A stretch of DNA of 64,000 nucleotides, from positions 23,530 to 87,529 of the forward strand of contig JARGPJ010000013.1 in assembly GCA_029212615.1 (NCBI GenBank), in the 5' to 3' direction. Below are positions 54,617-63,669 of the stretch, one piece after another. The notes beneath the pieces are model-generated. The model ran no database searches and had not been told where the DNA came from. It was given only the letters and a program-made list of their open reading frames with translations. Within the stretch, counting starts at the first letter, position 1. Every line of letters begins with the position of its first letter. The DNA is from Verrucomicrobiales bacterium. GTDB taxonomy: Bacteria; Verrucomicrobiota; Verrucomicrobiia; Verrucomicrobiales; DEV007. The position numbers and the translations under genes are program-made.

Positions 54617-55990
54617 CTAATTCTGTGTCGGAAGCGGCCTGTGAGATTCCATCATGCGACGTTCCATCGCGGCGACTTCATCGGGGAGAGTGGCGGCGAG
54701 GTTGTTCGTTTCGAAAGGGTCCTTCCCGAGATCGTAGAGCCTCGTCTTCCCGTCCTTCGCCTCGCGGTAGGCTTTCCAGTTTCCCTTGCGGACGGCTTGT
54801 GAAAAGATCTGCTGGTCCACTCCTTTGCAGAATTCCCAGTAGAGGTAGTCGTGTTTCTCCTGAGCGTCGGTCTCGCCTTTGAGAGTGGGGAGAAAGGAGA
54901 GGCCGTCATTCTGTTCCGGGACGGGTTGGGCGGTCAATTCGCAAACGGTGGGGAGGATGTCCTGAAAGCAGCTCATGTGATCGGTGGTCGTGTCAGGTGC
55001 GATCGTTCCGGGCCAGCGGGCGAGCATCGGCGCACGGATTCCGCCTTCGTGCATGTCACGTTTGTGGCCGCGCAGGCTGCCGGAGGAGTTCCAGAATTTC
55101 GGGTCGTGCCCGCCTTCTTTGTGTGCGCCGTTGTCACTTGTGAAAATGACAATGGTGTCTTCGTCGATCCCGAGCTCTGTGAGCATGTCGAGGATTTCAC
55201 CCACCTGGTTGTCGAGGTTTTCCATCATCGCGGCGAAGCCGGCGATGGGGTTGATGACGTCAGGGCAGTCTTCGTCTCCGGCGGCATATTTGCCGATGGT
55301 GTCATCGAATTCAGGGAATTCTTTGCGCCATTTTTCGTGGAGCTCTTTCGGGGCCTGCATCGCGGCATGAGGCACTGCGGTCGGAATATAGGCAAAGAAC
55401 GGGGTCTTCGATTTGGCGTTCTTTTCGATGAATTGAAGGGCTTTCTCCATGATGAGGTCATGGACGTAGGTCCCTTTATCGAGCGGAAGCTCTTCGCCGT
55501 TCACGACCCAGGTCGAGGGGTAGTAGGTGTGAGCGATGGTCTGACTTTTCCAGGCGGCGAATTCATCGAAGCCATGGGTGAGAGGGCTGTCGGCTCCGGT
55601 GTGATGTGTGGGGCCAAGTCCCCACTTTCCGTAGAGGCCGGTGGCGTATCCTGCCGCCTTGAAGACTTCAGGGAGAACCGTCATGTCCGGATCGAGTGCC
55701 GCGCCGATTTCAGACTTCAGGTTTCCTCGGACGTAGACATTTCCGGAGTGCTGTCCCGTCATGAGGACCGCCCGTGACGGGGTGCATACGGTGTTGCCGG
55801 AGTAGTGCGCGGTGAACTTCAGTCCTTCGCTCGCGAGGCGATCGATATTCGGGGTCGAGAATTTGTCCTGTCCGTAGCAGGAGAGGTCTCCGTAGCCGAG
55901 ATCATCGGCGAGGATGTAAACGACATTGGGGGCGGCGTCTGCGGTGAGGCAAAGTCCGGTGAAAAGAGCGAGAATAGCGGCGATCTTCAT
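54617..55990 (-). CDS. S1-family sulfatase, arylsulfatase-A-like
   Basis: 457 residues from the ATG at 55990 (signal MKIAAILALFTGLCLTADAA). Active site TVCTPSRAVLMTGQHSGNVY (C69), metal motifs ILADDLGYGDLSCYGQDKFS and FTSDNGAHKEGGHD, and GKWGLGPTHHTG. The order DLGYGDLSCYG / CTPSR / SDNGAHKEGGHDP is that of common PVC-group arylsulfatases. First of the three sulfatases after the cupredoxin/propeller genes on this strand. Substrate unknown. Confidence 0.93.
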   Translation of the reverse strand: MKIAAILALFTGLCLTADAAPNVVYILADDLGYGDLSCYGQDKFSTPNIDRLASEGLKFTAHYSGNTVCTPSRAVLMTGQHSGNVYVRGNLKSEIGAALDPDMTVLPEVFKAAGYATGLYGKWGLGPTHHTGADSPLTHGFDEFAAWKSQTIAHTYYPSTWVVNGEELPLDKGTYVHDLIMEKALQFIEKNAKSKTPFFAYIPTAVPHAAMQAPKELHEKWRKEFPEFDDTIGKYAAGDEDCPDVINPIAGFAAMMENLDNQVGEILDMLTELGIDEDTIVIFTSDNGAHKEGGHDPKFWNSSGSLRGHKRDMHEGGIRAPMLARWPGTIAPDTTTDHMSCFQDILPTVCELTAQPVPEQNDGLSFLPTLKGETDAQEKHDYLYWEFCKGVDQQIFSQAVRKGNWKAYREAKDGKTRLYDLGKDPFETNNLAATLPDEVAAMERRMMESHRPLPTQN

Positions 55991-56066
55991 GGAGTCAGTG
56001 AGCATGCAAATAGCAGTCCTGACCAGCGAAGAATAAGCCGCTATCACGGGGGCGGTTTACGGGATT

Positions 56067-57539
56067 TTACGGCTTGCCGGGGATTTCCCGAACCGTATAA
56101 ACGACCATGGCGTGATCGGCGACGCTGAAATCAAACTCGTAGCAAAAATCGGCGCGGAGGGGTTCTTTCAAGTTCACGCGGAAAGTGGTTTCGTTCACTT
56201 TCTCGGGGTCGAAGGCTTCGGGTCTTTCGTCCATTTTGGGGGATCCGTAGTCTTTGTGATAGAGGTAGGTGAAGCTCGAAAGGGTCACTTCGCCCATCTC
56301 TGCGACGGGATGGAGGAAGGTCACTTCAAAGCCGTGAGGAGTGATCGTCAGGGAAGAAACCTCCTGAGGGGCCTGGCTGCCGTCATAAGTGATCTTGGAC
56401 ATGCCTTCGTCGCCGGCCCAGGAGAGATGGGTATGTCCGGTCCAGAGAACGTTCTCAGGGCCGAAGGCGAGTCGATTCACGCCGGAGGGAAGGCCGGAAT
56501 CGTCGATGAAAGGAACGCAGGCTCCCTGGATCACGCCGTTCACTTCTTCCATCATGAGTCGCACGATACGGGGGCGGTTCATTTCCCCGATCAGCATCTG
56601 ACCGGCAAAGGGACCGAACCCGTCCGGGATGAGAATCGGCTCGGTGGGGGAATTGGCCATCGTGCCATGGGGAAACCAGATCGCCGCGGGGGTGCGAAGT
56701 TCCTCCAGTTCCTCGACGGGGATGTCGAGCGGGGGACGACCGTCGTAATCGGGCATCCAGGGAAGGCTGGCGGGATGACCGTAGAACTTGCCTTCCTCGA
56801 TATGATAGAGGGGACTCGTGCCGCGCCAGTCGCCCTGATTGTCAGAGGCGTAGAGGCGGCCGTGCCCGTCAAAACCGATCCCGTTGGGTGATCGGAATCC
56901 GTAGGCAAGAGGGGTGATCTTCCCGGTCTCATTGTCGATCGAAATGATGCATCCCCGCCAGGCGACGCGTGAATACATGCGCCCTGCTTTGTTTTTGACG
57001 GCTTTCCAATCGTCGACGTAGAAGTCATCGCGAGGCAGGCCGATCTCGAGGAAATCCCCCCGGATTTCGTCGCGGATCCCGGCACCGTTGGAGGCGACGT
57101 TAAGGGCCACGATCCAGTTGCCATCGGCGTCCTGAAGCGGGCCGAAGGCAAACTCGTGGTAGTTGCCTGAGATGCCGAAGTCGTCACTGATTTTCTGAAA
57201 GCGGTCCGCCTTTCCGTCCCCGTCGGTATCGCTCACGCGGGTGAGTTCAGGGCGCTGCACAATGACAACGGAAGATTCCGACTCGGCATGGATCCCGAGA
57301 GGTTCCTGAAGCCCTTTCGCAAAGATGGACCAGGTCGATGTTTCGGGATCAAAAAGACGAATCTCGCCCCGGTGAAAACAGGCAAAGACGCGTCCGTCCG
57401 GGAGGACATCAATCCCGCCAACCTGTTGGTCGCTCCCTTTTTCGAAGGGAAGCGGTTCGACCGTCCATGGAGATCCGGCAAGGGCAGGGAGGAGGCTCGC
57501 CCCTGAGGCGAAGGCGAGAATGGAGAGAAGGCGGATCAT
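56067..57539 (-). CDS. Soluble-dehydrogenase-like beta-propeller protein
   Basis: 490 residues from the ATG at 57539 (signal LLSILAFASGASLLPALAGS). The middle matches the glucose/sorbosone-dehydrogenase-type six-bladed propellers of PVC secreted proteins: GGIDVLPDGRVFACFHRGEI, GFRSPNGIGFDGHGRLYASD with NQGDW, and FPHGTMANSPTEPILIPDGF. These are PQQ-type folds; whether PQQ is bound cannot be told. The C-terminal ~110 residues are a beta-rich module. Its ATG overlaps the cupredoxin gene's stop by four bases, so the two are co-translated, consistent with electron transfer from this enzyme to copper. Confidence 0.82.
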   Translation of the reverse strand: MIRLLSILAFASGASLLPALAGSPWTVEPLPFEKGSDQQVGGIDVLPDGRVFACFHRGEIRLFDPETSTWSIFAKGLQEPLGIHAESESSVVIVQRPELTRVSDTDGDGKADRFQKISDDFGISGNYHEFAFGPLQDADGNWIVALNVASNGAGIRDEIRGDFLEIGLPRDDFYVDDWKAVKNKAGRMYSRVAWRGCIISIDNETGKITPLAYGFRSPNGIGFDGHGRLYASDNQGDWRGTSPLYHIEEGKFYGHPASLPWMPDYDGRPPLDIPVEELEELRTPAAIWFPHGTMANSPTEPILIPDGFGPFAGQMLIGEMNRPRIVRLMMEEVNGVIQGACVPFIDDSGLPSGVNRLAFGPENVLWTGHTHLSWAGDEGMSKITYDGSQAPQEVSSLTITPHGFEVTFLHPVAEMGEVTLSSFTYLYHKDYGSPKMDERPEAFDPEKVNETTFRVNLKEPLRADFCYEFDFSVADHAMVVYTVREIPGKP

Positions 57540-58603
57540 GATTCTTTCAGGGTGAGGGTAAAGGCGGAGGCGTGCTCCTGTGGGATGACCCACCAGTCGC
57601 CGTCACGTTCTCCGACTTCGGCGGTGATCGATATTTTGCCGGTGGCGGGGGCGAGGACGCGAATGTCAGTCGCGGGATCAGTGACGGTAAAACTCCAGCG
57701 GAGTGAATCTTCTGTGCTTGTCAGGGTTTCTGTGATGTCGATGCCATCGAGTTGGTAGCGGAAGACCGGCGTTTCCTCAACGAGGTCGTAGCCCAGGTAG
57801 TGATAATCACCGGGAGCGGTGTCGCCGAATTTCAATCCGTAGACTTTCTCACCCGCCCGGCTTTCCCAGATTCGGTCTCCCAGCACTCTGGCAAGAGCGT
57901 TTCCGTTCGATCGCCAAAGCCCGGTGGCGTCGATAAAGTCGCCTTTCCAGAGATAGCGGAGCCGCCCGTTGCCGGCGTCCCAGCAGTAGTTGAAGTCGTG
58001 AGGGAGGGCGACGGCGATGGCGGCGGGTCCGGCATCAGGCATGAAGAGCCGGAACATGCCGGGGCGTTCGACATTGAGAAGAGCTTCTTTCCGTTCTGCC
58101 TCGGCGTTCCTGGCGACGTCGGGAATATTCGGATCAGCTGCGAGCGATCCCTGTGAGACCCCCGCGTAGATCGCACCATACATGAGCATGGCATGTCCGG
58201 GAAAGGTGCACACGTAGTGGTAGACGCCTTTTTCCTTCGGTATATTAATGAGGAGCTCGTCTGAGCCGCCCGCGTCGAGAAGCCCACTCGAGGCAATGAT
58301 ATGTTCGCTCTCGGGAACGAATCCTTTCGCCTGCGAGTCACCGGTCACCATCATCGACGCGGCCTGGATTTCCTCGAGCGTTCCCGGCTTGATGATCACG
58401 ATATTGTGAGGTTGATCATTCGGGTCCTCGTTTGAAAAAACGATGCGGAGCTTGTCGCCGGCGCGCGCCTTGATTCGAACCGGATCGAATTGCAGTCCTT
58501 CGACGGCCTTGATCGCGCTGTAGTGAGTTTTCTCCTCACCGCTGGCATGGGTGAGCAGGGCAATGGCAAGAAGCGGGAGAATGGTCGTTGAAAAGGATTT
58601 CAT
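57536..58603 (-). CDS. Cupredoxin (azurin/plastocyanin-like) domain protein
   Basis: 355 residues with a signal peptide (TTILPLLAIALLTHASGEE). Residues ~25-155 are a type 1 copper domain: DQPHNIVIIKPG supplies the first His, and YVCTFPGHAMLMYG supplies Cys, His and Met, the complete azurin ligand set. The remaining ~200 residues (FNYCWDAGNGRLRYLWKGDF) are a beta-rich module of the kind fused to cupredoxins in PVC bacteria. Expected role: periplasmic one-electron carrier for the adjacent propeller dehydrogenase. Overlaps that gene by ATGA; the PQQ-like gene lies 42 bp upstream. Confidence 0.9.
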   Translation of the reverse strand: MKSFSTTILPLLAIALLTHASGEEKTHYSAIKAVEGLQFDPVRIKARAGDKLRIVFSNEDPNDQPHNIVIIKPGTLEEIQAASMMVTGDSQAKGFVPESEHIIASSGLLDAGGSDELLINIPKEKGVYHYVCTFPGHAMLMYGAIYAGVSQGSLAADPNIPDVARNAEAERKEALLNVERPGMFRLFMPDAGPAAIAVALPHDFNYCWDAGNGRLRYLWKGDFIDATGLWRSNGNALARVLGDRIWESRAGEKVYGLKFGDTAPGDYHYLGYDLVEETPVFRYQLDGIDITETLTSTEDSLRWSFTVTDPATDIRVLAPATGKISITAEVGERDGDWWVIPQEHASAFTLTLKES

Positions 58604-58645
58604 GAAATAGCGATGGCTTCGCGGCGAAGGTGAAAAAGTATGGCT

Positions 58646-60193
58646 CTAACGAATACAAACCAGTTCCCGAATCGTGTGCGCAAAAATGCAACCGTCGGCG
58701 AATGAAAGGCTCGCCCGGGTGTAGGATCGCCCGGCTGGGCCGAGATCGTTGATGGCAACAATGGCGGATTCATCGAGCGTTTCCGCGGTCCAGTCGAGGA
58801 CATAGACGGTACCGTTCATGACAGGAAGATAGAGGTGATCCCCGGCCACGGTGGGGGAGGGCGAGGCGATGTGCCCCCAGCCGCTGCCCTGCGAACGTTT
58901 GTCCCCGAAGACAACAAAGCCGCGGGAATTTTTCATGTCATTGGGAGTGACGGTTTGCGCTTCGAGCCTGGTGTCTTTTTTGTTCGACGGCTCCGTGAAC
59001 CAGAGGAGAGAATCTTCGGCGGATTCTTTCCGGGAGAGTTGGAGAGGAAGTTCGAGGTATTCGACGTCGCCGTTCTCGAGATTGACCCGTCCCAGCCAGG
59101 GCCGGGTGTAGCTGCGGAAGTAGTGCCATTTTCCCACGAGGAGATTGGAGCCCTGAGTGATCATGCGCTTTTTCTTCGGGGCTGGCAGGGAAAGGCGTTC
59201 GCTTGTCCGCTTTCCCTCCACGTAGCGCCGCACCGGGACATGTTCGATAATGGAGCTTCGGCTCAGGATTTTTCCGGTGAGCGCATCGAGGCAGAGATGT
59301 TCATCGTCGTGGAAAATAGGAGCGATATCGTTTTCGGTGATCCGGTAGCTCATCGTGGCCATGAATCCTTCAAGAGGCAGCGTCCAAATCGTTGATCCGT
59401 CTTTGAGGTCGACGAGTGAAACACCGTCCGGTTTCTCCGGAGGTCCATGCCCGCCGCCGCGTCCGACCATCGCCACCTTGCGGCCGTCACTCAGTGTTTG
59501 GGGAAGGATGACACAACCCATGTTGACCCCGCAGTCCGAGGTCCAGACAACTTCGCCCGTTTCAACCTTGAGCGCCTCCAGCTGGGTCCACTTTTCTTTG
59601 GGGGAATCCGCATAGTCGTGGGGAAAGATGCCGTCGGGACCGGGGGGATAGAGTTGACGGGTGAAGACGAATTTTCCATCGTCGAGAAAAGGCAGGGTGC
59701 GACCGGCGCTGAGGGTTTCTTTTGACCAGACGACGTTTCCTTTCAAATCGAAGCAGGCGATTCCGCCTGAGGCATTGGTGAAAATGACCCGTTCGCCATC
59801 GCAGACCGCGGGCGGTGAACTGCTGTCGCTGAAGCAGCCGGAGAGCCGGAGTGGATGGGTTCCTTCGATGGTGCGCTGCCAGAGGATTTCCCCGGATTCA
59901 GCGTCGACGCACCAGGCAATGATGTCTTTGCCGAGAGCGGAATCCTCCTCGACGGGCTTCAGGGTTGAGAAGAAGACCTTACCTTCGGCCACGACGGGGG
60001 TGTTCTGACCGGTCTCAGGAAGGGTGATTTTCCAGGAGATATTCCGGTCACGGACGACGCTCCATTCGGTCGCGGCCGGATTCGTGGTCGCGAGGTCTCC
60101 GCTCCGGCCAGCTCCCTGCGGCCAATCATCTTCAGCAAAGGAAGAAGCAGCGAGGGCGGAGAGTGTCAGGATGAGGCAAAGAGGGCTTTTCAT
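58646..60193 (-). CDS. PQQ-like beta-propeller protein
   Basis: 515 residues with a signal peptide (MKSPLCLILTLSALAASSFA). Repeated blades with W at the end of each (DIIAWCVDAESGEILWQRTI, GGIACFDLKGNVVWSKE, EALKVETGEVVWTSDCG, VSLVDLKDGSTIWTLPLEGF) are of the BamB/PQQ-dehydrogenase propeller type. It begins with DDWPQGAGRSGD, the WPQ-x-RG-like motif common in PVC secreted propellers. Whether it is a true PQQ enzyme or a binding scaffold is unclear. First gene of the minus-strand cluster that continues through the cupredoxin and sulfatases. Confidence 0.88.
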   Translation of the reverse strand: MKSPLCLILTLSALAASSFAEDDWPQGAGRSGDLATTNPAATEWSVVRDRNISWKITLPETGQNTPVVAEGKVFFSTLKPVEEDSALGKDIIAWCVDAESGEILWQRTIEGTHPLRLSGCFSDSSSPPAVCDGERVIFTNASGGIACFDLKGNVVWSKETLSAGRTLPFLDDGKFVFTRQLYPPGPDGIFPHDYADSPKEKWTQLEALKVETGEVVWTSDCGVNMGCVILPQTLSDGRKVAMVGRGGGHGPPEKPDGVSLVDLKDGSTIWTLPLEGFMATMSYRITENDIAPIFHDDEHLCLDALTGKILSRSSIIEHVPVRRYVEGKRTSERLSLPAPKKKRMITQGSNLLVGKWHYFRSYTRPWLGRVNLENGDVEYLELPLQLSRKESAEDSLLWFTEPSNKKDTRLEAQTVTPNDMKNSRGFVVFGDKRSQGSGWGHIASPSPTVAGDHLYLPVMNGTVYVLDWTAETLDESAIVAINDLGPAGRSYTRASLSFADGCIFAHTIRELVCIR

Positions 60194-60265
60194 GGGGGTG
60201 AAAGGACCATTGCTTTATCAGAGCGTAGAGGTCGTCACCAGTAATTTGTTCCCGTTCCCGGGATC

Positions 60266-60298
60266 CAACCCTCTCAGGTCATTGAGCTAAGAGGGTTG
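60266..60298. promoter_or_regulatory. Inverted repeat upstream of the ABC-F gene
   Basis: CAACCCTCT (60266-60274) and AGAGGGTTG (60290-60298) form a nine-base stem with a 15-base loop, 36 bp before the ABC-F start and between divergent genes. TTAAGAGGGTTCAAC at ~23220 upstream of a sulfatase is similar. It may be an operator or leader hairpin. Confidence 0.45.
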
Positions 60299-60333
60299 AG
60301 TCCGGCGTGGAACGTCGTAAGCTCCGGCTTTCT

Positions 60334-62253
60334 ATGGCTTCCCCCACGATTCAGAACGATGCGGTCCTTTCCGCGACCGAACTCAACCTTTCTTTCGGCA
60401 ACGATCCTATTCTGGACGGGGCGACTCTCGCGGTTTATGCAGGGGAGAAAGTCGGGTTGGTGGGCCGCAACGGCTGCGGAAAGTCCAGTTTTCTGCGTAT
60501 CGTTGCCGGTGATGAAACGGCCGACGGGGGCAATATTTCCCGGAAGCAGGGGCTGGTGGTCGGCTATCTGCCGCAGGAATTCCGGCTCGATGATGAAGCA
60601 AGCGTTGAAGACAATATCCGGGCAGGTGCCGCCGATCTGATCGGAAAGATCGAGCGCTATGAAACGGCCGACAATCTGAGCCCGACGGAGGCGGACCGGC
60701 TCCTCGTCGAGATCGAACACGCCGACGGGTGGAATCTCGAAACGAGGATCGAAACCCTGATGCGGGAACTGGCGGCCCCTCCGGCGGATCGCCTCGTGAG
60801 GCATTTATCCGGGGGGGAGAAACGACGTGTGGGGCTCTGTCAGGCGCTCGTGAGCCAGCCTGATTTGATCATTCTCGATGAGCCGACCAACCACCTCGAT
60901 GCCAAAGCGATTTCCTGGCTCGAGAGCTACCTCGCGACGATGCCGGGTGCCTGCCTTTTCGTGACGCACGATCGTTACTTTCTCGATCGTATCGCGACGC
61001 GCATTGTTGAGCTGGCGGAAGGTCGTTTCTTTTCCTACGACGGGAACTACAGTGATTACCTCATCGGTAAGTCTGAACGCCAGGAGCGGGATCAGGCCTC
61101 CGAGAAGAAACGGCAGAGTTTCCTTCGCCGCGAGATCAGCTGGGTGAGGGCAGGCGTTAAAGCGCGGGGGACGAAGCAGCGCAGCCGTCTCGACAATTTC
61201 TATGCGGTAAAAGGGCAGAAGGCGCCGGATCAGGAACTCAACATGGAGCTGGTTATTCCGACTCCGCCGCGGCTCGCCAATGTCGTGGTCGACTTGAAAG
61301 AGGTGGGCCACTTCTGGGATCGTGATCCGCTCTTTCTGGGGATCGATATCGAATTCAAAGCGGGCGAGTGTGTCGGTGTGGTCGGTCCCAACGGAGTCGG
61401 TAAGACAACGATGTTGAAAATCATTCTCGGGGAGCTTGAGCCCGCCGCCGGCAATGTCACGATCGGAAAGCGGACTGAGTTCAACTACGTCGATCAGACG
61501 CGGCTCGAACTCGACGAGGATAACAGTGTCATGGAGGAGGTTTCCCAGGGGATCGATTCCGTTCAGTTCGGTGAGGAAACGATTTCGGTGCGGGCTTACC
61601 TCAGTCGTTTCCTTTTCAGCAATGATCGAATCAATGATCGTATTGGTAATCTGTCAGGGGGTGAAAAGAACCGGGTTCTCCTCGCGAAGATCCTGAAGCG
61701 GGGCGGCAATTTTCTCGTGCTCGATGAGCCGACGAACGATCTGGATTTACAGACCTTGCGGGTTCTTGAGGAGGCTTTGATCAATTTTGGCGGGACCTCG
61801 CTGGTGGTCAGCCACGACCGCTGGTTTCTCGACCGGGTTTGCGACCGGGTCATCGTGTTTGAAGGCGATGGCATCGTCACGATCAACGAGGGGAACTATT
61901 CCTATTACCTCGAGAAGCGACGAGCGCTCGAAGCGACGGCTGCAGCGGCGAAAGTGAAGCCGGCTAAAAAGAAGCGGGAGCGCAACGACGATGATAAGCC
62001 CCGGAAGCTGAAGTGGAAAGAAGAGCGGGAGCTGGAGGGAATGGAGGAAACCATTCTCGGCGCGGAGACGGAGATCGAGGAGATCGAAGCGAAGCTCAAT
62101 GATCCTGAGTTCTACATCGAGAACTCCGAACTGGCCGTCGGCATGAGTGCGGACCTCGAAGCGAAGAAGGCAGCGGTCAAGGCTCTCTATGAGCGATGGG
62201 AGGAACTGGAAGCGGTGAGGCTTGCCTGGGCCGCGGCGAACGGTGAGAGCTGA
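60334..62253 (+). CDS. ABC-F family ATPase (Uup/EttA-like translation factor)
   Basis: 639 residues from the ATG at 60334. Two ABC domains in one soluble chain: first Walker A GRNGCGKSSF, signature LSGGEKRRVGLC, Walker B LIILDEPTNHLD; second Walker A GPNGVGKTTM, signature LSGGEKNRVLLA, Walker B LVLDEPTNDLD. The linker between them carries the ABC-F RRE-type arm (QSFLRREISWVRAG, KARGTKQRSR), and the C-terminus is a charged coiled coil (KKKRERNDDDKPRKLKWKEE) as in Uup. No membrane segments. ABC-F proteins act on the ribosome E-site, or as in Uup influence transposon excision. Convergent with the M56 gene, three bases apart. Confidence 0.95.
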   Translation: MASPTIQNDAVLSATELNLSFGNDPILDGATLAVYAGEKVGLVGRNGCGKSSFLRIVAGDETADGGNISRKQGLVVGYLPQEFRLDDEASVEDNIRAGAADLIGKIERYETADNLSPTEADRLLVEIEHADGWNLETRIETLMRELAAPPADRLVRHLSGGEKRRVGLCQALVSQPDLIILDEPTNHLDAKAISWLESYLATMPGACLFVTHDRYFLDRIATRIVELAEGRFFSYDGNYSDYLIGKSERQERDQASEKKRQSFLRREISWVRAGVKARGTKQRSRLDNFYAVKGQKAPDQELNMELVIPTPPRLANVVVDLKEVGHFWDRDPLFLGIDIEFKAGECVGVVGPNGVGKTTMLKIILGELEPAAGNVTIGKRTEFNYVDQTRLELDEDNSVMEEVSQGIDSVQFGEETISVRAYLSRFLFSNDRINDRIGNLSGGEKNRVLLAKILKRGGNFLVLDEPTNDLDLQTLRVLEEALINFGGTSLVVSHDRWFLDRVCDRVIVFEGDGIVTINEGNYSYYLEKRRALEATAAAAKVKPAKKKRERNDDDKPRKLKWKEERELEGMEETILGAETEIEEIEAKLNDPEFYIENSELAVGMSADLEAKKAAVKALYERWEELEAVRLAWAAANGES

Positions 62254-62256
62254 AGC

Positions 62257-63630
62257 TTATTTCTCCGCCCAGGTTCCCCGCTCGAAGAAGGAAATGAAGT
62301 CCTGATCGCCCCGGTTTGAATTGTCGGTGTAGTGGCGTTTGACTCCGAATTCAAGCAAACCGCCATGGATCGAGAGCGTGTAGATGGATTGAGAGAATCC
62401 ATTGTCCTGTTCGACTGAGATGAAGTTATCCTTCGAGTATCGCTGGTCGAAGTAGGTCCGACTCATCTCAAATGAAGTGACCGTGGCGCCGTGGAGTTCA
62501 CCGTCGTTGCCGAGCGAATGCCAGATCCGGAGTTTTACCTCGTCGCCCCATTCGTAGACTTCGAGCTGCCGCGCAAAGCGGTTTCCGCGGTCCTCAGCGC
62601 GCCACATGCCGAAGAGATTCGCTGAGGCGCCGGAGGCGGCAAGAGAGGGCGTCGCGGTTCCCATGAGACCGGCAAGGGCGACGAGTAAACATTGGATGCC
62701 GAGAACTACCGGGGTGAGGGGAGGCGATTGGCGGCTTGTTTCCGGCACGCGCTTCAGTCGGCTCAGGAGATTGCCGTCTTTTCGCAGGAGAGAAGGCGCG
62801 CTCAGGGAAGAGGGAACCAGTTCAAGAGCGACCCGGGCAATCGATTGTCGATAGGCATCGGCGCCGCCGAGGCGGGCGGCTTCAGCATCGCGGGCTTCTT
62901 CGCAGGAAACGAGGTGACGTGCCGCAAGCCACCAGGCAAGGGGGTGAAACCAGAAGATAGCGGTCATGGCTGAGAGCAGGGGAAACCAGAAATGGTCACC
63001 CGCTTTGAGATGTGCTGCTTCGTGGCGGAAGGCGTGGACAAGGTGTTCGCAGGAGTCCTCCTCTTTGAAAAGAGAAGCAGGGATCACGAGGGTGCCGTCG
63101 GGACAAAGGTGGGGGGAGAGTCGACCGGGAATGGTGGCGATACCCCGGGGTTTCACGCCGACTTCCGCACAGACATTTTTCCATAAAGCCACGGCAGTGT
63201 CCGGAGTTTGTACCGCGGAGGCGAGACGTTTTCGTTCGTTGATGAGAGTGATGCCGAGCCGAAGGAAGAGGAGAGCGGTGATCGAAAGCGACGAGATGAG
63301 AGTTATCGCCGGGAGAGGAACAGGAGGTGTCACAGAATTGCCCGCGACGGAGGAAAGGGATTCCGGGGAGGCATCACCGACCGATTCGTCCGGTGGTCGC
63401 GCCCGGGAAACTGAGATCATTTCTGTGGGCGGGGATTTTTCCCATCCGGGGATGGTCCAGCTGATTCCGCCTGCGGAGCAGAGGATCAGGAGAAGGCCGC
63501 CCGGAAAGATCCCGCGAATCAGGGCGATTCTCCAGGATGGTTCACTCCGGTGAAGAACCCGCAGTAAAATGATCGCTGCCACGAAGAGGAGCGTGAGACG
63601 GATCAGGGGGTGTTGGATGAGATCGATCAT
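62257..63630 (-). CDS. M56 (BlaR1-like) membrane metalloprotease
   Basis: 457 residues. Membrane helices first (LTLLFVAAIILLRVLH, FPGGLLLILCSAGGISW, ITLISSLSITALLFLRL), then the M56 zinc site FRHEAAHLKAGDHFWFPLLS (HExxH as HEAAH), followed by FWFHPLAWWLAARHLVSCEE and ARDAEAARLGG (the downstream Glu/Asp-rich M56 block). After a further helix, a ~110-residue extracytoplasmic C-terminal domain ends YTDNSNRGDQDFISFFERGT then WAEK. BlaR1-type proteins sense a signal and cleave a BlaI-type repressor; no blaI gene is in the window, though it may lie past the right edge. The partial gene on the other side shares this C-terminal domain. Confidence 0.9.
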   Translation of the reverse strand: MIDLIQHPLIRLTLLFVAAIILLRVLHRSEPSWRIALIRGIFPGGLLLILCSAGGISWTIPGWEKSPPTEMISVSRARPPDESVGDASPESLSSVAGNSVTPPVPLPAITLISSLSITALLFLRLGITLINERKRLASAVQTPDTAVALWKNVCAEVGVKPRGIATIPGRLSPHLCPDGTLVIPASLFKEEDSCEHLVHAFRHEAAHLKAGDHFWFPLLSAMTAIFWFHPLAWWLAARHLVSCEEARDAEAARLGGADAYRQSIARVALELVPSSLSAPSLLRKDGNLLSRLKRVPETSRQSPPLTPVVLGIQCLLVALAGLMGTATPSLAASGASANLFGMWRAEDRGNRFARQLEVYEWGDEVKLRIWHSLGNDGELHGATVTSFEMSRTYFDQRYSKDNFISVEQDNGFSQSIYTLSIHGGLLEFGVKRHYTDNSNRGDQDFISFFERGTWAEK

Positions 63631-63669
63631 GGCAGGGGCGGTTTTGTAAGTGTCTTGTCAGGGTGTTGA

